The notes below the pieces were generated by a model, which worked only from the letters and a program-made list of their open reading frames with translations, had not been told where the DNA came from and ran no database searches. From the NCBI GenBank assembly GCA_002315915.1, contig DCIB01000013.1:1-33769 (forward strand): 33,769 bases of DNA, given 5' to 3'. The stretch is from Caryophanales bacterium UBA1737 (GTDB lineage: Bacteria > Bacillota_I > Bacilli_A > ML615J-28 > CAG-313). The position numbers and the translations under genes are program-made. Below are positions 16,874-25,887 of the stretch, piece by piece; within the stretch, counting starts at the first letter, position 1, and the number at the start of each line of letters is the position of its first letter.

Positions 16874-17875
16874 ATGGCTCTTTTAGAAGTTAAAAATTTA
16901 ATTACAAAATTTCCAATGCCTACTGGTGTTGTTCATGCAGTAAATGATGTATCATTCAGTTTAGATTATGGACAAGTATTAGGAATAGTTGGAGAATCTG
17001 GTTCTGGTAAATCGGTTACTGGATATTCAATAATGCAAATATTAACTGAACCTGGTCGTATTGATGGTGGTTCAATAAAATTTGAAGGAACTGAACTAGT
17101 CGGTTTATCAGAAGAAGAATTAAAGAAGTTTAGAGGAAATAAAATATCTGTTATATTCCAAGATCCAATGACTTCATTAAACCCTGTATTTACTATTGGA
17201 TATCAATTACTTGAAGCAATTACTTTACATAAAGAAATTAGTAAAGATGATGCTTATAAAAGAGCTATTGAGTTATTAGAACTTGTTGGTATTAATCAAC
17301 CTGATAATCGTATGAAACAATATCCGTATCAGTTATCTGGCGGTATGAGACAGCGTATAATGATTGCTATGGCTCTTGCAACAGAACCTGAACTTCTTAT
17401 TGCAGATGAACCTACAACTGCACTTGATGTAACAATTCAAGCTCAAATATTAGAACTTATGTTAGATTTACAAAAGAAGTTTAAAATGGCTATTATAATG
17501 ATTACACATGATTTAGGTGTTGTTGCTGGTATGTGTGATAGAATTAATGTTATGTATGCTGGTAAAATTATAGAAAGCGGAACTACTGATGAAATTTTCT
17601 ATAATCCAAAGCATGAATATACAAAAGGTTTATTACATTCAATTCCAAATCCAAGTATTGATGAAAAAGTAAGATTAGAACCTATTCAAGGATCACCAGT
17701 TGATATGTTAATGTTACCTGAAGGTTGTGCATTCTCACCTCGCTGTAAGAATTGCATGAAAATATGTTTAAAAGAACAACCTTTCTATATGGAATTTGAA
17801 AAAGATCATATTGCATCATGTTTCTTAAATGTTCTTGATGAAGAAGGCCACCTATATGAGAAAGGGGATAAATAA
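16874..17875 (+). CDS. oppD: Oligopeptide ABC transporter ATPase OppD
   Basis: 333 residues, normal length. Cytoplasmic ATPase of the peptide importer: Walker A GESGSGKS (40-47), Q-loop FQDPMTSLNP, signature LSGGMRQR (154-161), Walker B LLIADEP with the catalytic Glu, and the H-loop His in MITHDLG. The C-terminal oligopeptide-transporter extension has the conserved Cys pattern (GCAFSPRCKNCMKICLKE), which in homologues binds an iron-sulfur cluster or metal. It starts after a two-base gap from oppC with a full AAAGGAGG ribosome site, so expression with the permeases is tight. Confidence 0.94.
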   Translation: MALLEVKNLITKFPMPTGVVHAVNDVSFSLDYGQVLGIVGESGSGKSVTGYSIMQILTEPGRIDGGSIKFEGTELVGLSEEELKKFRGNKISVIFQDPMTSLNPVFTIGYQLLEAITLHKEISKDDAYKRAIELLELVGINQPDNRMKQYPYQLSGGMRQRIMIAMALATEPELLIADEPTTALDVTIQAQILELMLDLQKKFKMAIIMITHDLGVVAGMCDRINVMYAGKIIESGTTDEIFYNPKHEYTKGLLHSIPNPSIDEKVRLEPIQGSPVDMLMLPEGCAFSPRCKNCMKICLKEQPFYMEFEKDHIASCFLNVLDEEGHLYEKGDK

Positions 17876-17877
17876 AT

Positions 17878-18867
17878 ATGGAAAATAATAATCCAATTTT
17901 AGAAGTCAAAAACTTAAAGATGTATTTTGATATCCCTGATGGGTTATTTAAATCAAAAACATTAAAAGCCGTTGATGATGTATCTTTTGCAATAAAAAAA
18001 GGTGAAACATTAGGTTTAGTTGGTGAATCTGGGTGTGGTAAAACAACAGTTGGAAGAACTTTAATGTATTTATATAAACCAACTTCTGGTGAAGTAATAT
18101 TTAAAGGTAAACCAATTAAAACTAAAAGTGATATTAAAGAGTTTAGAAAAAGTATTCAGATGGTATTTCAAGATCCTTATTCTTCACTTGATCCAAGAAT
18201 GACTGTTTCTGATATTATTGGTGAACCTTTAGATGTTTATCACTTATATAAAGATAAAAAAGAACGTCAAGAAAAAATAAATAAATTAATGGACGCTGTT
18301 GGATTATCACAAGATCATGGTACTAGATATGTTCATGAATTCTCAGGTGGACAACGCCAGAGAATTGGTATTGCAAGAGCACTAGCAATGGATCCAGAAA
18401 TTTTGGTTTGTGATGAACCAGTAAGTGCGTTAGATGTATCTATTCAAGCACAAGTTATAAATATGTTTGAAGATTTACAAAAAGAACGTGGTTTAACATA
18501 TTTATTTATTGCTCATGATATTTCTGTTGTAAAACACATTTCTAATAGAATTGTTGTTATGTATTTAGGAAAAGTAATGGAAGTTGGTCCATCAGATGAT
18601 TTGTACCATAATCCATTACACCCTTATTCAATTTCACTATTATCGGCTGTTCCTATTGCTGATCCTAAATCAGAAAGAAAGAGACAGCGTGTAGTACTTG
18701 AAGGAGATGTTCCTTCACCACTAAACATGCCTAGTGGCTGCCCGTTCAGAACTCGTTGTAAATACGCTTCTGAAAAGTGTGCAGAGCAAACTCCAGAATT
18801 AAAAGAAATTAAACCTGGAAGATTTGTAGCATGTCACAATGTCGGTGTAATCGACAAAACCTTATAG
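17878..18867 (+). CDS. oppF: Oligopeptide ABC transporter ATPase OppF
   Basis: 329 residues. The second, non-identical ATPase that pairs with OppD: Walker A GESGCGKT (49-56), FQDPYSSLDPRM Q-loop, signature FSGGQRQR (156 onward), Walker B LVCDEP and IAHDIS. C-terminal extension GCPFRTRCKYASEKC as in OppF/DppF proteins. Opens two bases after oppD with an AAAGGGG site. Confidence 0.94.
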   Translation: MENNNPILEVKNLKMYFDIPDGLFKSKTLKAVDDVSFAIKKGETLGLVGESGCGKTTVGRTLMYLYKPTSGEVIFKGKPIKTKSDIKEFRKSIQMVFQDPYSSLDPRMTVSDIIGEPLDVYHLYKDKKERQEKINKLMDAVGLSQDHGTRYVHEFSGGQRQRIGIARALAMDPEILVCDEPVSALDVSIQAQVINMFEDLQKERGLTYLFIAHDISVVKHISNRIVVMYLGKVMEVGPSDDLYHNPLHPYSISLLSAVPIADPKSERKRQRVVLEGDVPSPLNMPSGCPFRTRCKYASEKCAEQTPELKEIKPGRFVACHNVGVIDKTL

Positions 18868-18880
18868 GAGAAAAAATAAA

Positions 18881-20677
18881 ATGAATTTTAAAAGAGTATT
18901 TGCTGTAGTTTGTGCTTTAGCTTTTGCTTTTGTTGCTGTATCTTGTTCATGCGGTGAAGAAGACAAAGAATATGAGCAAAAAATTACAGTTTGTTTCGCA
19001 GAAGAACCAGAAACTATGGACCCTGCAAAGAGTTCAACTGTTGACGCTGCGATTATGTTATTAAATGCTTTCTCAGGATTATATGGTTACGAAGCTGATG
19101 CTAATGGAAATCCTAAACTAGTTGCTGAATGTGCTGAAAGCATTGTAACTCCAACTAATAATGGTAATGGTACATATACTTATGTTATTACATTAAAAGA
19201 AGGATTAAAATGGAGTAATGGTACTGATATGAAAGCTTCTGATTTCATTTATTCATGGAATCGTGCAGCTTCTGGAACAGGTGATTATGCTTTCTTATAT
19301 GAAGTATTCTCTGGTAATGATGAATTAGTTGCAGGTACTGCAGATACAATGAATATTTCAGCAGACGATACAACTCGTAAAATAACAATTACAACTGCAT
19401 ATTATTGTGCTTATTTTGATCAATTATTAGCATTCCCTACATTCTTTCCAGTATGTCCATCTGTAGTTGAAGCACATCCTAATTGGGCATCTAATGATGA
19501 TTACTATGTTTCAAATGGTGCATTCTGTATGGAAAGATGGACTACAAATTCTGAAATAGTATTTAAGAAAAATGTAAATTATGTTAATGCTGCTAATGTT
19601 AAACTTGAAAAATTAACATTCTTCTTATCTAAAGATGATGATGCTGTATTTGCTAACTTTGAAAAAGGTGATGTACAATATACAACTCATGTACCAGTTA
19701 CTCAAATTCCTGTTTTAAAATACGGAACTTCTGGATGTAATTCTGTTGAATCTAGATTAGGTGATGATTTCTTCATTGGTGATTATATTGGTACTTGGTA
19801 TCTAGAATTTAATGTTAATATTTCATTTAATGTTGGATTAACTGAAGCTGGAAGTGAAGAAACTGATTGGACTAATTGGGATGATACTAAAAACTCAAAA
19901 GTTAGAAAAGCATTATCATTATTAATTGATCGTAACTATATTGTTGATAGCGTAACTCAAGCTGGACAAGTTCCTGCTGATGGATTTGTACCTGCAGGTA
20001 TGAGCGATGGAAATGGTAACATTTTCAGAGAAGAAGCTGATGCATGGTATAGTGTTAAAGCGTCTGATAAAACTGCAAATGAAAATACAGCTATTCAAAT
20101 GCTTAAAGATTTAGGCTATAATTATGATGAAACTAATAAGAAATTTACTAATTTCCCTAAATTCTATGCTAAATATAATATGAATACTGGTAATGAAGCT
20201 ATTATTACTGCTATTCAAGATAGATGGGCAACATTTGGTATTGTTATGGAACCTGTAAGTGGAGATTGGACTACTCTAACTGTACAAGTTAGAAATGGTG
20301 ATTTCGTTTGTTCAAGAATGGGTTGGATAGCTGACTATAATGATCCAATTAACTTTTTAGAAGTATTCCTTTCAAATTCTGGTAATAACCATCCACAAAT
20401 GGGTAAGTCTGGTACAATAACTGAAACTGCTTCATTTGGCCCTAACCATGATAAAGCATGGAGTGAATATGATGCATTAATTTCTTCAATTAAAACTGAA
20501 ACAGATGCAGCAGCAAGAGCTGAAAAAATGTATACTGCTGAATCTTGGTTAAAAGAAGAAAGCTTTGTAATGCCAATTTATTACTACACTAATCCATACT
20601 TAGTTTCACCACATCTTAAAGGATATTTATATTCTTCATTAGGATGGGTTTCATTTAAGTATGCTTATATGGAATAG
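18881..20677 (+). CDS. oppA: Oligopeptide-binding lipoprotein OppA
   Basis: 598 residues. A signal peptide ends at a lipobox (AVSC, Cys22), so it is a membrane-anchored substrate-binding protein. It belongs to the SBP_bac_5 family: ITVCFAEEPETMDPAKSS at the mature start, LKEGLKWSNGTDMKASDFIYSW (the family signature, ~105-126), VRKALSLLIDRNYI near 345-358, and DYNDPINFLEVF near 485-496. It captures peptides for OppBC. It is a little longer than the common ~540 residues. Placed last in the operon, 13 bases after oppF, with an AGGAG site. The operon ends in the hairpin at 20697. Confidence 0.93.
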   Translation: MNFKRVFAVVCALAFAFVAVSCSCGEEDKEYEQKITVCFAEEPETMDPAKSSTVDAAIMLLNAFSGLYGYEADANGNPKLVAECAESIVTPTNNGNGTYTYVITLKEGLKWSNGTDMKASDFIYSWNRAASGTGDYAFLYEVFSGNDELVAGTADTMNISADDTTRKITITTAYYCAYFDQLLAFPTFFPVCPSVVEAHPNWASNDDYYVSNGAFCMERWTTNSEIVFKKNVNYVNAANVKLEKLTFFLSKDDDAVFANFEKGDVQYTTHVPVTQIPVLKYGTSGCNSVESRLGDDFFIGDYIGTWYLEFNVNISFNVGLTEAGSEETDWTNWDDTKNSKVRKALSLLIDRNYIVDSVTQAGQVPADGFVPAGMSDGNGNIFREEADAWYSVKASDKTANENTAIQMLKDLGYNYDETNKKFTNFPKFYAKYNMNTGNEAIITAIQDRWATFGIVMEPVSGDWTTLTVQVRNGDFVCSRMGWIADYNDPINFLEVFLSNSGNNHPQMGKSGTITETASFGPNHDKAWSEYDALISSIKTETDAAARAEKMYTAESWLKEESFVMPIYYYTNPYLVSPHLKGYLYSSLGWVSFKYAYME

Positions 20678-20696
20678 TTCTAAGTAGAGTTATCTT

Positions 20697-20730
20697 AAAA
20701 AGTGAATTGTTTAATACAATTCACTTTTTT
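20697..20730 (+). terminator. Terminator of the opp operon
   Basis: 14-bp stem AAAAAGTGAATTGT with complement, 5-base loop, six T. It covers the apparent upstream ATG at 20707, which argues against that start for the next gene. Confidence 0.92.
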
Positions 20731-20738
20731 AAAATATT

Positions 20739-20747
20739 TGTTATAAT
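20739..20747 (+). promoter_or_regulatory. Extended -10 promoter
   Basis: TG-T-TATAAT directly after the opp terminator; the gene start is at 20770. Confidence 0.55.
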
Positions 20748-20769
20748 AAATATATATGAGGTATTTATT

Positions 20770-21078
20770 ATGTCTAAAAGAAATATATTACATATTGTTT
20801 TATCATCCATAATTGTATTGTTAAATATTTATCCAATTATATATTTATGTATTAATAAAAGTAGTAAGATTCTAGCATTATTTAATTTTATTGCATTATG
20901 TGTATTATGGGTAATATTCTATATATATGAAAATAAAATATTAGAATCAGATAATACTAAACAAGAGAATAAGAAAATGATGGAAACAGCAGAAATTATG
21001 AGAGTATATCGAGTATATGCTTTAATAGAAACTGTAATTGGAGTTATATTTGTACTTATAACATTGTTATTTGAATAA
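20770..21078 (+). CDS. Small membrane protein, unknown function
   Basis: 102 residues from the ATG at 20770 (MSKRNILHIV...), with three hydrophobic segments (about 6-26, 33-52 and 80-100) and a short charged loop ending KQENKKMMETAEIMR. The reading frame is open further upstream to an ATG at 20707, but that codon lies inside the opp terminator and before the promoter. The ATG at 20770 has a GAGG ribosome site and follows the extended -10 box. No family recognised. Confidence 0.7.
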   Translation: MSKRNILHIVLSSIIVLLNIYPIIYLCINKSSKILALFNFIALCVLWVIFYIYENKILESDNTKQENKKMMETAEIMRVYRVYALIETVIGVIFVLITLLFE

Positions 21079-21084
21079 AAAAAG

Positions 21085-21112
21085 AAGCGTCACTATTTAT
21101 ATAGTGACGCTT
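21085..21112. terminator. Bidirectional terminator between convergent genes
   Basis: 12-bp stem AAGCGTCACTAT, TTAT loop, complement. The run of A before it reads as a T-run for the minus-strand MFS gene, which ends at 21120. Confidence 0.85.
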
Positions 21113-21119
21113 GTTCTAT

Positions 21120-22598
21120 TTATTTTACTACTTTAGCATTTGAAACCATTTCATCATCAGGTATAGCATCAAATAATGATGCATCTATAATACCTTTTGC
21201 TAGTGCTTCTTTTTTAGCAGTAATACGTTTTTTATAAACTTTTGCAGCATAATATAATGGTATAAATGTTGCAAGTACTACAAATGATGCCCATAAGAAT
21301 AATTCTTTTGGTGGATAATATTGTTTCATTCCGTATGCATCAGTACCAAAGTTACCTAATGATTTAATAATAATATCTCCACATAGTGTACCAATTAACA
21401 TAGGAATCCATACAAAGAATACACAACGTAATCCTTCAAAACATCCACGTTTATTTTCAGGGAATAATCCTCTTACCCAAATCATACATGCTTCTGTCAT
21501 CAATATTTCTCCTGTACCAAAGAAGAAACATGCTATAATCATTGGGATATTCTTAACACTAAATGCTGTTGTTGGATCAATTGTATTACTATTAACAAAG
21601 AAATAAATAATTAATAATCCTAAAAATGATGCAACAAGTCCAATAACACAAACTAGAGGAATTCTATCTTTATCAATTAATTTTGAAATTGGGAAAGCTA
21701 GAATTATACCAAATATCATTGCGATACCTTCGATAACACCAAAATCAAATTCTTTTTCAAAACCAAGTTCAAATAAAGCCCAGTTACCTAGATGTACAAA
21801 ATAGAAATTAAATGAAATAAAATATACACAAATAACAATACATGCAAGAAGCATTTCTTTAATGTTTGGTAATGATTTTAATTCTTTAAATCTAAATGCA
21901 CTAGTTGCTTGTTGCATGAATGTTCCTTCTTTTTGTGGTTTTAGTGTTGACTTATCTTTAACAAAGATTAAAGTAAATACACCACATAAAGTAACAAATA
22001 TACCCATTAAACCAAATAATAATTGATAGTTACCTTTACCAGTTGGATTATCTATATCTAATATAATTCCACCAACTACAGTTCCAAGAATTGTTGCAAT
22101 AACTGGCATAACACCATATATAGTACCAACAAAACCTTTATTCTTTTCAGTTGTATGGTCATTAGTCCAAGCATTAAATGTAGCATCATATGCAATAGAA
22201 CCAACAAAACTCATTACACCATCAAGTGCAACAACACTTGATGCTGCAATAATAATAGCAACTTGTGGTGTACTAAATTCTAATCCAGTTAAGTATTGAC
22301 ATAAACCAACTGCATAAGTTGTTACACCCCAAATAATATATCCCCAACCAAGTAAATTTTTTCTCTTACCTTTTCTATCACTGTATGCACCAAAAATAAA
22401 AGTAGAAATACAAGTAAGTGTTGCAGATATAATAACCATTGCAGTTACATAAGATACATCTTGTGTAATCCAACGATACATAAATGTATTAAACCATTGG
22501 TTTTCTACATTCCAACAAAGTTGACCACATAAACAAAGTAATAAGAAAGATAATGTAAATTCTTTACCTTGTCCTTGATCATATTTCTTAATATCCAT
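21120..22598 (-). CDS. MFS transporter (GPH/SLC45-like)
   Basis: 492 residues with about 12 membrane segments. The loop 2-3 motif is GAYSDRKGKRK (70-80), of the type found in GPH and SLC45-like carriers; the second half has SKLIDKDRIP at the equivalent place, a weaker motif. Substrate unknown. The N-terminus is short and the C-terminal tail is charged. The start is strongly supported by AGGAGG. The promoter region contains a minus-strand TATAAT and, over its -35 zone, the 34-bp perfect palindrome at 22640-22673, so it is probably controlled by a dimeric repressor or activator. Divergent from potABC. Confidence 0.87.
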   Translation of the reverse strand: MDIKKYDQGQGKEFTLSFLLLCLCGQLCWNVENQWFNTFMYRWITQDVSYVTAMVIISATLTCISTFIFGAYSDRKGKRKNLLGWGYIIWGVTTYAVGLCQYLTGLEFSTPQVAIIIAASSVVALDGVMSFVGSIAYDATFNAWTNDHTTEKNKGFVGTIYGVMPVIATILGTVVGGIILDIDNPTGKGNYQLLFGLMGIFVTLCGVFTLIFVKDKSTLKPQKEGTFMQQATSAFRFKELKSLPNIKEMLLACIVICVYFISFNFYFVHLGNWALFELGFEKEFDFGVIEGIAMIFGIILAFPISKLIDKDRIPLVCVIGLVASFLGLLIIYFFVNSNTIDPTTAFSVKNIPMIIACFFFGTGEILMTEACMIWVRGLFPENKRGCFEGLRCVFFVWIPMLIGTLCGDIIIKSLGNFGTDAYGMKQYYPPKELFLWASFVVLATFIPLYYAAKVYKKRITAKKEALAKGIIDASLFDAIPDDEMVSNAKVVK

Positions 22599-22639
22599 TA
22601 AATCCTCCTAAAAAAGTATTTACATTTATATTATAATAA

Positions 22640-22673
22640 AGTTTAATGAATAAGTTAACTTATTCATTAAACT
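22640..22673. promoter_or_regulatory. 34-bp perfect palindrome between divergent transporters
   Basis: Half site AGTTTAATGAATAAGTT followed directly by its exact reverse complement, with no spacer. It lies 42 bases upstream of the MFS start, where the -35 region of that gene's promoter would be. An operator or cruciform-forming element is likely; it is not followed by a strong T-run. Confidence 0.6.
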
Positions 22674-22782
22674 ATTTCTTTTAATAATAATATTATATAG
22701 GAATTATTTAATTGTTAATTTATATAAAAATAATAGTTATTTATTTAAAAATAAATAATATAAAAATCAATGCATTTATATC

Positions 22783-22810
22783 TTGATATTTCAAAAATAT
22801 AGGGTATAAT
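22783..22810 (+). promoter_or_regulatory. Sigma-70-type promoter of potABC
   Basis: -35 TTGATA (22783-22788), 16-bp spacer, -10 TATAAT (22805-22810), leaving a leader of about 48 bases before potA. The best full promoter in the window. Confidence 0.65.
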
Positions 22811-22864
22811 TTACTTGATTATTTTATATAGTCATTAATTCGTTAGAGAAAGGTATTTATAAGA

Positions 22865-24037
22865 ATGAAGAAAGTTCTTATTGAATTAAAAAATGTATCA
22901 TTAAGATACGAAGATGATCCAGACACTCCTGTTGTGGATAATATTAATTTACAAATTTATGAAAATGAATTTGTTACCTTTTTAGGTCCTTCTGGTTGTG
23001 GTAAAACCACAACATTAAGAATGATTGCAGGATTTTTAAATCCTACTGATGGAGAAGTTATTATTGATGGTAAAGTATTCAATGATATTCCTCCTTATGC
23101 AAGACCTATTAATACTGTATTTCAAAGATATGCATTATTCCCACATTTAAATGTACTTGATAATGTTAAAGTTGGATTAAATGCTAGAAGTTATGATAAA
23201 CTTTATGAATTCTTTGGTGGAAAAGAGCATTTAATTGAATTAATTAAAAAAGAAAAAAATGATTCAGGTAAAAATATTAATAAAGTTAATTCTTTTATGT
23301 TACATAAAAAAGTAAATGAATTAATAGATATTGAAGCACATCATGCTTTAGATCTTGTAAAACTTGGTCATTTAGCTAATAGAAAGATTGATAAATTATC
23401 AGGTGGACAACAACAACGTGTTGCTATAGCTAGAGCATTAATTAATAAACCTAAAATTTTATTACTTGATGAACCTCTTGCTGCGCTTGATTTAAAATTA
23501 CGTCAAAACATGCAATATGAATTAAAAGAAATGCAAAGAGCTGTTGGTATTACTTTTATATTTGTAACACATGATCAAGAAGAAGCGATGACTATGAGTG
23601 ATAGAATTGTTGTTATGAATAATGGTATTATTCAACAACTAGGTACTCCTGAAGATATTTATAATGAACCTGTTAATGAATTTGTAGCTAATTTTATTGG
23701 TGAAACTAATATTATTAGAGGTACATTTGTTAAACAAGGTTTAGTAAAATTTATGGATACCAATTTTGAATGTATGAATTATCCTTTTAAAGATAATGAA
23801 GAAGTAGATGTAGTAATACGTCCTGAAGACTGGGATGTAGTACCTTTAGATAAAGCAAAATTAATAGGTGATGTAACATCTTGTATATTTAAAGGTGTAC
23901 ATTATGAAATATGCGCAATGTTCCATAATCAAGAATTTACAATTCATGCTTATGAATCACCAAAAATAGGTGATAAGATTGGATTAAAAGTAGATCCATA
24001 TGAAATTCATATAATGAAGGTAACAAAGGATGAATAA
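22865..24037 (+). CDS. potA: Spermidine/putrescine-type ABC transporter ATPase PotA
   Basis: 390 residues. Walker A GPSGCGKT (41-48), Q-loop region FQRYALFPHLNVLDNV, signature LSGGQQQR (from 178), Walker B LLLDEPLAALD, H-loop VTHDQEEAM, then a C-terminal TOBE-like regulatory domain with VIRPEDWDV. Between the Q-loop and the signature there are about 40 extra residues, charged and Lys-rich (roughly 106-150: SYDKLYEFFGGKEH...), in the helical subdomain. Mollicute PotA proteins are also longer than the proteobacterial ones; I believe in this region, but cannot align here. Energises PotBC. It overlaps potB by 8 bases. Confidence 0.9.
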   Translation: MKKVLIELKNVSLRYEDDPDTPVVDNINLQIYENEFVTFLGPSGCGKTTTLRMIAGFLNPTDGEVIIDGKVFNDIPPYARPINTVFQRYALFPHLNVLDNVKVGLNARSYDKLYEFFGGKEHLIELIKKEKNDSGKNINKVNSFMLHKKVNELIDIEAHHALDLVKLGHLANRKIDKLSGGQQQRVAIARALINKPKILLLDEPLAALDLKLRQNMQYELKEMQRAVGITFIFVTHDQEEAMTMSDRIVVMNNGIIQQLGTPEDIYNEPVNEFVANFIGETNIIRGTFVKQGLVKFMDTNFECMNYPFKDNEEVDVVIRPEDWDVVPLDKAKLIGDVTSCIFKGVHYEICAMFHNQEFTIHAYESPKIGDKIGLKVDPYEIHIMKVTKDE

Positions 24038-24881
24038 GCGCTTTTCGCGTCTTGCAACACCATATTTTGTATGGCTATATATATTTGCATTAGTACCTTG
24101 TATCTTTATGGTATTTTTACTATTTGTAGATAATGAAGGGTTAGATTTTTCTAATCTAAAGTTTACTTTAGATAATTTTAATCAACTTAGTGAACCTGCT
24201 ACATTAAAAGCATTCTTAGATTCATTATTACTTGCATTTTTAGCCACATTATTTTCTATAATATTAGGTTATTTAGTTGCATATAAATTATTCCGTTCTA
24301 ATTTTAAGAATAAATTCTTAATATTAATAATATTAGTACTTCCAATGTGGAGTAATTTATTACTTAGAACTGAAGCTTTATCTAATATATTAGAACCTAA
24401 TAATATAATTATTTCTTTAATTAATAAAATATTTAATACAGATATAGTTGGTGTTGATTTTAGAGCAGATACTTTTGGTGTTAAATTAACTATAGTATTA
24501 GGATTAGTTGTTACTTATGTACCATTTATGATTATGCCTATATATAATAGCTTAGAAAAAATAGATCCATCTATTGAAGAAGCAGCACTAGATTTAGGTT
24601 TAACTAATTTTAAGAAGTTTTGGAAAATAATTCTTCCAATGAGTAGTAAAGGTATAGTAACTGGATCTATTATGGTATTTTTACCTTGTTTATCTGGTTT
24701 TGCGATACCTGAAATACTTGGTAAAGGTAACTTTACTATGATTGGTACAATAATAGAACAAAACTTTAGAAATATGAACTATAATATAGGATCACTTCTA
24801 GCAGTTATTATATTATTCTTTATATTAATAGCTATTTCTATTGTTAATAAAGTTGATAAGGAAGGAGAAACTCTTTTATAA
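24030..24881 (+). CDS. potB: Spermidine/putrescine-type ABC permease PotB
   Basis: 283 residues, six membrane segments. The ATPase-contacting EAA loop is EEAALDLGLTNFKKFWKIILP (about 186-206, first 20 shown by EEAALDLGLTNFKKFWKIIL). N-terminal YFVWLYIFALVPCIFMVFL and LPMWSNLLLRTEA are typical of PotB. Its first codons overlap the end of potA by 8 bases and are locally GC-rich (AAGCGC...CGCG), unlike the surroundings. Translation is probably coupled to potA. Confidence 0.9.
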   Translation: MNKRFSRLATPYFVWLYIFALVPCIFMVFLLFVDNEGLDFSNLKFTLDNFNQLSEPATLKAFLDSLLLAFLATLFSIILGYLVAYKLFRSNFKNKFLILIILVLPMWSNLLLRTEALSNILEPNNIIISLINKIFNTDIVGVDFRADTFGVKLTIVLGLVVTYVPFMIMPIYNSLEKIDPSIEEAALDLGLTNFKKFWKIILPMSSKGIVTGSIMVFLPCLSGFAIPEILGKGNFTMIGTIIEQNFRNMNYNIGSLLAVIILFFILIAISIVNKVDKEGETLL

Positions 24882-24896
24882 GAGTATATTTGCCTT

Positions 24897-25784
24897 ATGA
24901 ATAAAACAAAAGAAATTAAGTATATTAATGGAATAGAAGTAGCTAGAATTGAAGATTATGGATTTAAAGATCATCATGTATTAGATAAGATATGGAAAAT
25001 AATATCATCAATTTTATGTTATATAATAATATTATTAATCTATCTATCGATAATTATTATTGCATTACAATCTTTTAATTCTTCATCAACAATATCTAGT
25101 TTTGAAAACTTTACTTTAGAATGGTATACAAAAATATTTGATCATGCATCGCTATCTAATGCTATTGCAAATACTTTTATTATTAGTTTATCTGCAACAG
25201 CTATATCTACTGTATGTGGAACACTTATTGCAGTAGGTATACATTATTTGGAAAAAAAGAAAAGACAACATATTATGTTGTTAAACAATATACCTTTACT
25301 TAATGCTGATATTGTAACTGGTATATCTATAATGTTGATATTTTCATTTATAATGAAAATAAAAGGATTTGAATATATATTTGGATTCCCTACAATGCTT
25401 GTAGCTCATGTATATTTTAGTTTACCTTATGTTGTATTAAATGTACTTCCAAAATTAAGAGAAATTGATCCTAATTTAATGGATGCTGCACTTGACTTAG
25501 GATTAAAACCTAGAAAAGCATTAATAAGAATTCTTATTCCAGCATTAAAAAGTGGAATATTAGCAGGGCTTATATTTGCATTTACAATGAGTTTTGATGA
25601 CTTTGTAGTAAGTTATTATACTACTGGTAATGGATTTAATAACTTATCGATATGGATTTATTCATCTATTGGTAGAAAGAGTTTAACTCCATCTGTATAT
25701 GCCTTCTCTACTTTAGTTACATTTGGATCGATGATTATTTTATTTATCATTAATGCAATATCTAACAAAAAGAAATCTAAATAA
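24897..25784 (+). CDS. potC: Spermidine/putrescine-type ABC permease PotC
   Basis: 295 residues, six membrane segments. The EAA loop is MDAALDLGLKPRKALIRIL (about 197-215), followed by AGLIFAFTMSFDDFVVSYYTTG, the PotC hallmark. A hydrophilic N-terminal extension of about 35 residues precedes the first membrane segment. In many Firmicutes the next gene is potD, and in some Mollicutes PotC and PotD are fused; here the frame ends normally and a terminator follows, so no substrate-binding component is encoded in this operon. A gap of 15 bases separates it from potB. Confidence 0.9.
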   Translation: MNKTKEIKYINGIEVARIEDYGFKDHHVLDKIWKIISSILCYIIILLIYLSIIIIALQSFNSSSTISSFENFTLEWYTKIFDHASLSNAIANTFIISLSATAISTVCGTLIAVGIHYLEKKKRQHIMLLNNIPLLNADIVTGISIMLIFSFIMKIKGFEYIFGFPTMLVAHVYFSLPYVVLNVLPKLREIDPNLMDAALDLGLKPRKALIRILIPALKSGILAGLIFAFTMSFDDFVVSYYTTGNGFNNLSIWIYSSIGRKSLTPSVYAFSTLVTFGSMIILFIINAISNKKKSK

Positions 25785-25785
25785 T

Positions 25786-25823
25786 AAATTGAGTGAATTT
25801 TTAAAAAAATTCACTCAATTTTT
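25786..25823 (+). terminator. Terminator of potABC
   Basis: 15-bp stem starting AAATTGAGTGAATTT, A/T loop, complement and T-run, directly after the potC stop. Confidence 0.9.
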
Positions 25824-25857
25824 AGATTAGATGTATTTATATTTCACATTAATGTAT

Positions 25858-25863
25858 TATAAT
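25858..25863 (+). promoter_or_regulatory. -10 box of the protease gene
   Basis: TATAAT 25 bases before the start codon; the -35 is not clear. Confidence 0.4.
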
Positions 25864-25887
25864 ATAAGTATAAATTAGGAGATTTCT

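Noticed and set aside
20707..20769. Longer start for the small membrane protein (123 residues)
   Set aside because: The upstream ATG lies within the opp terminator hairpin and before the extended -10 box; the ATG at 20770 has the ribosome site.
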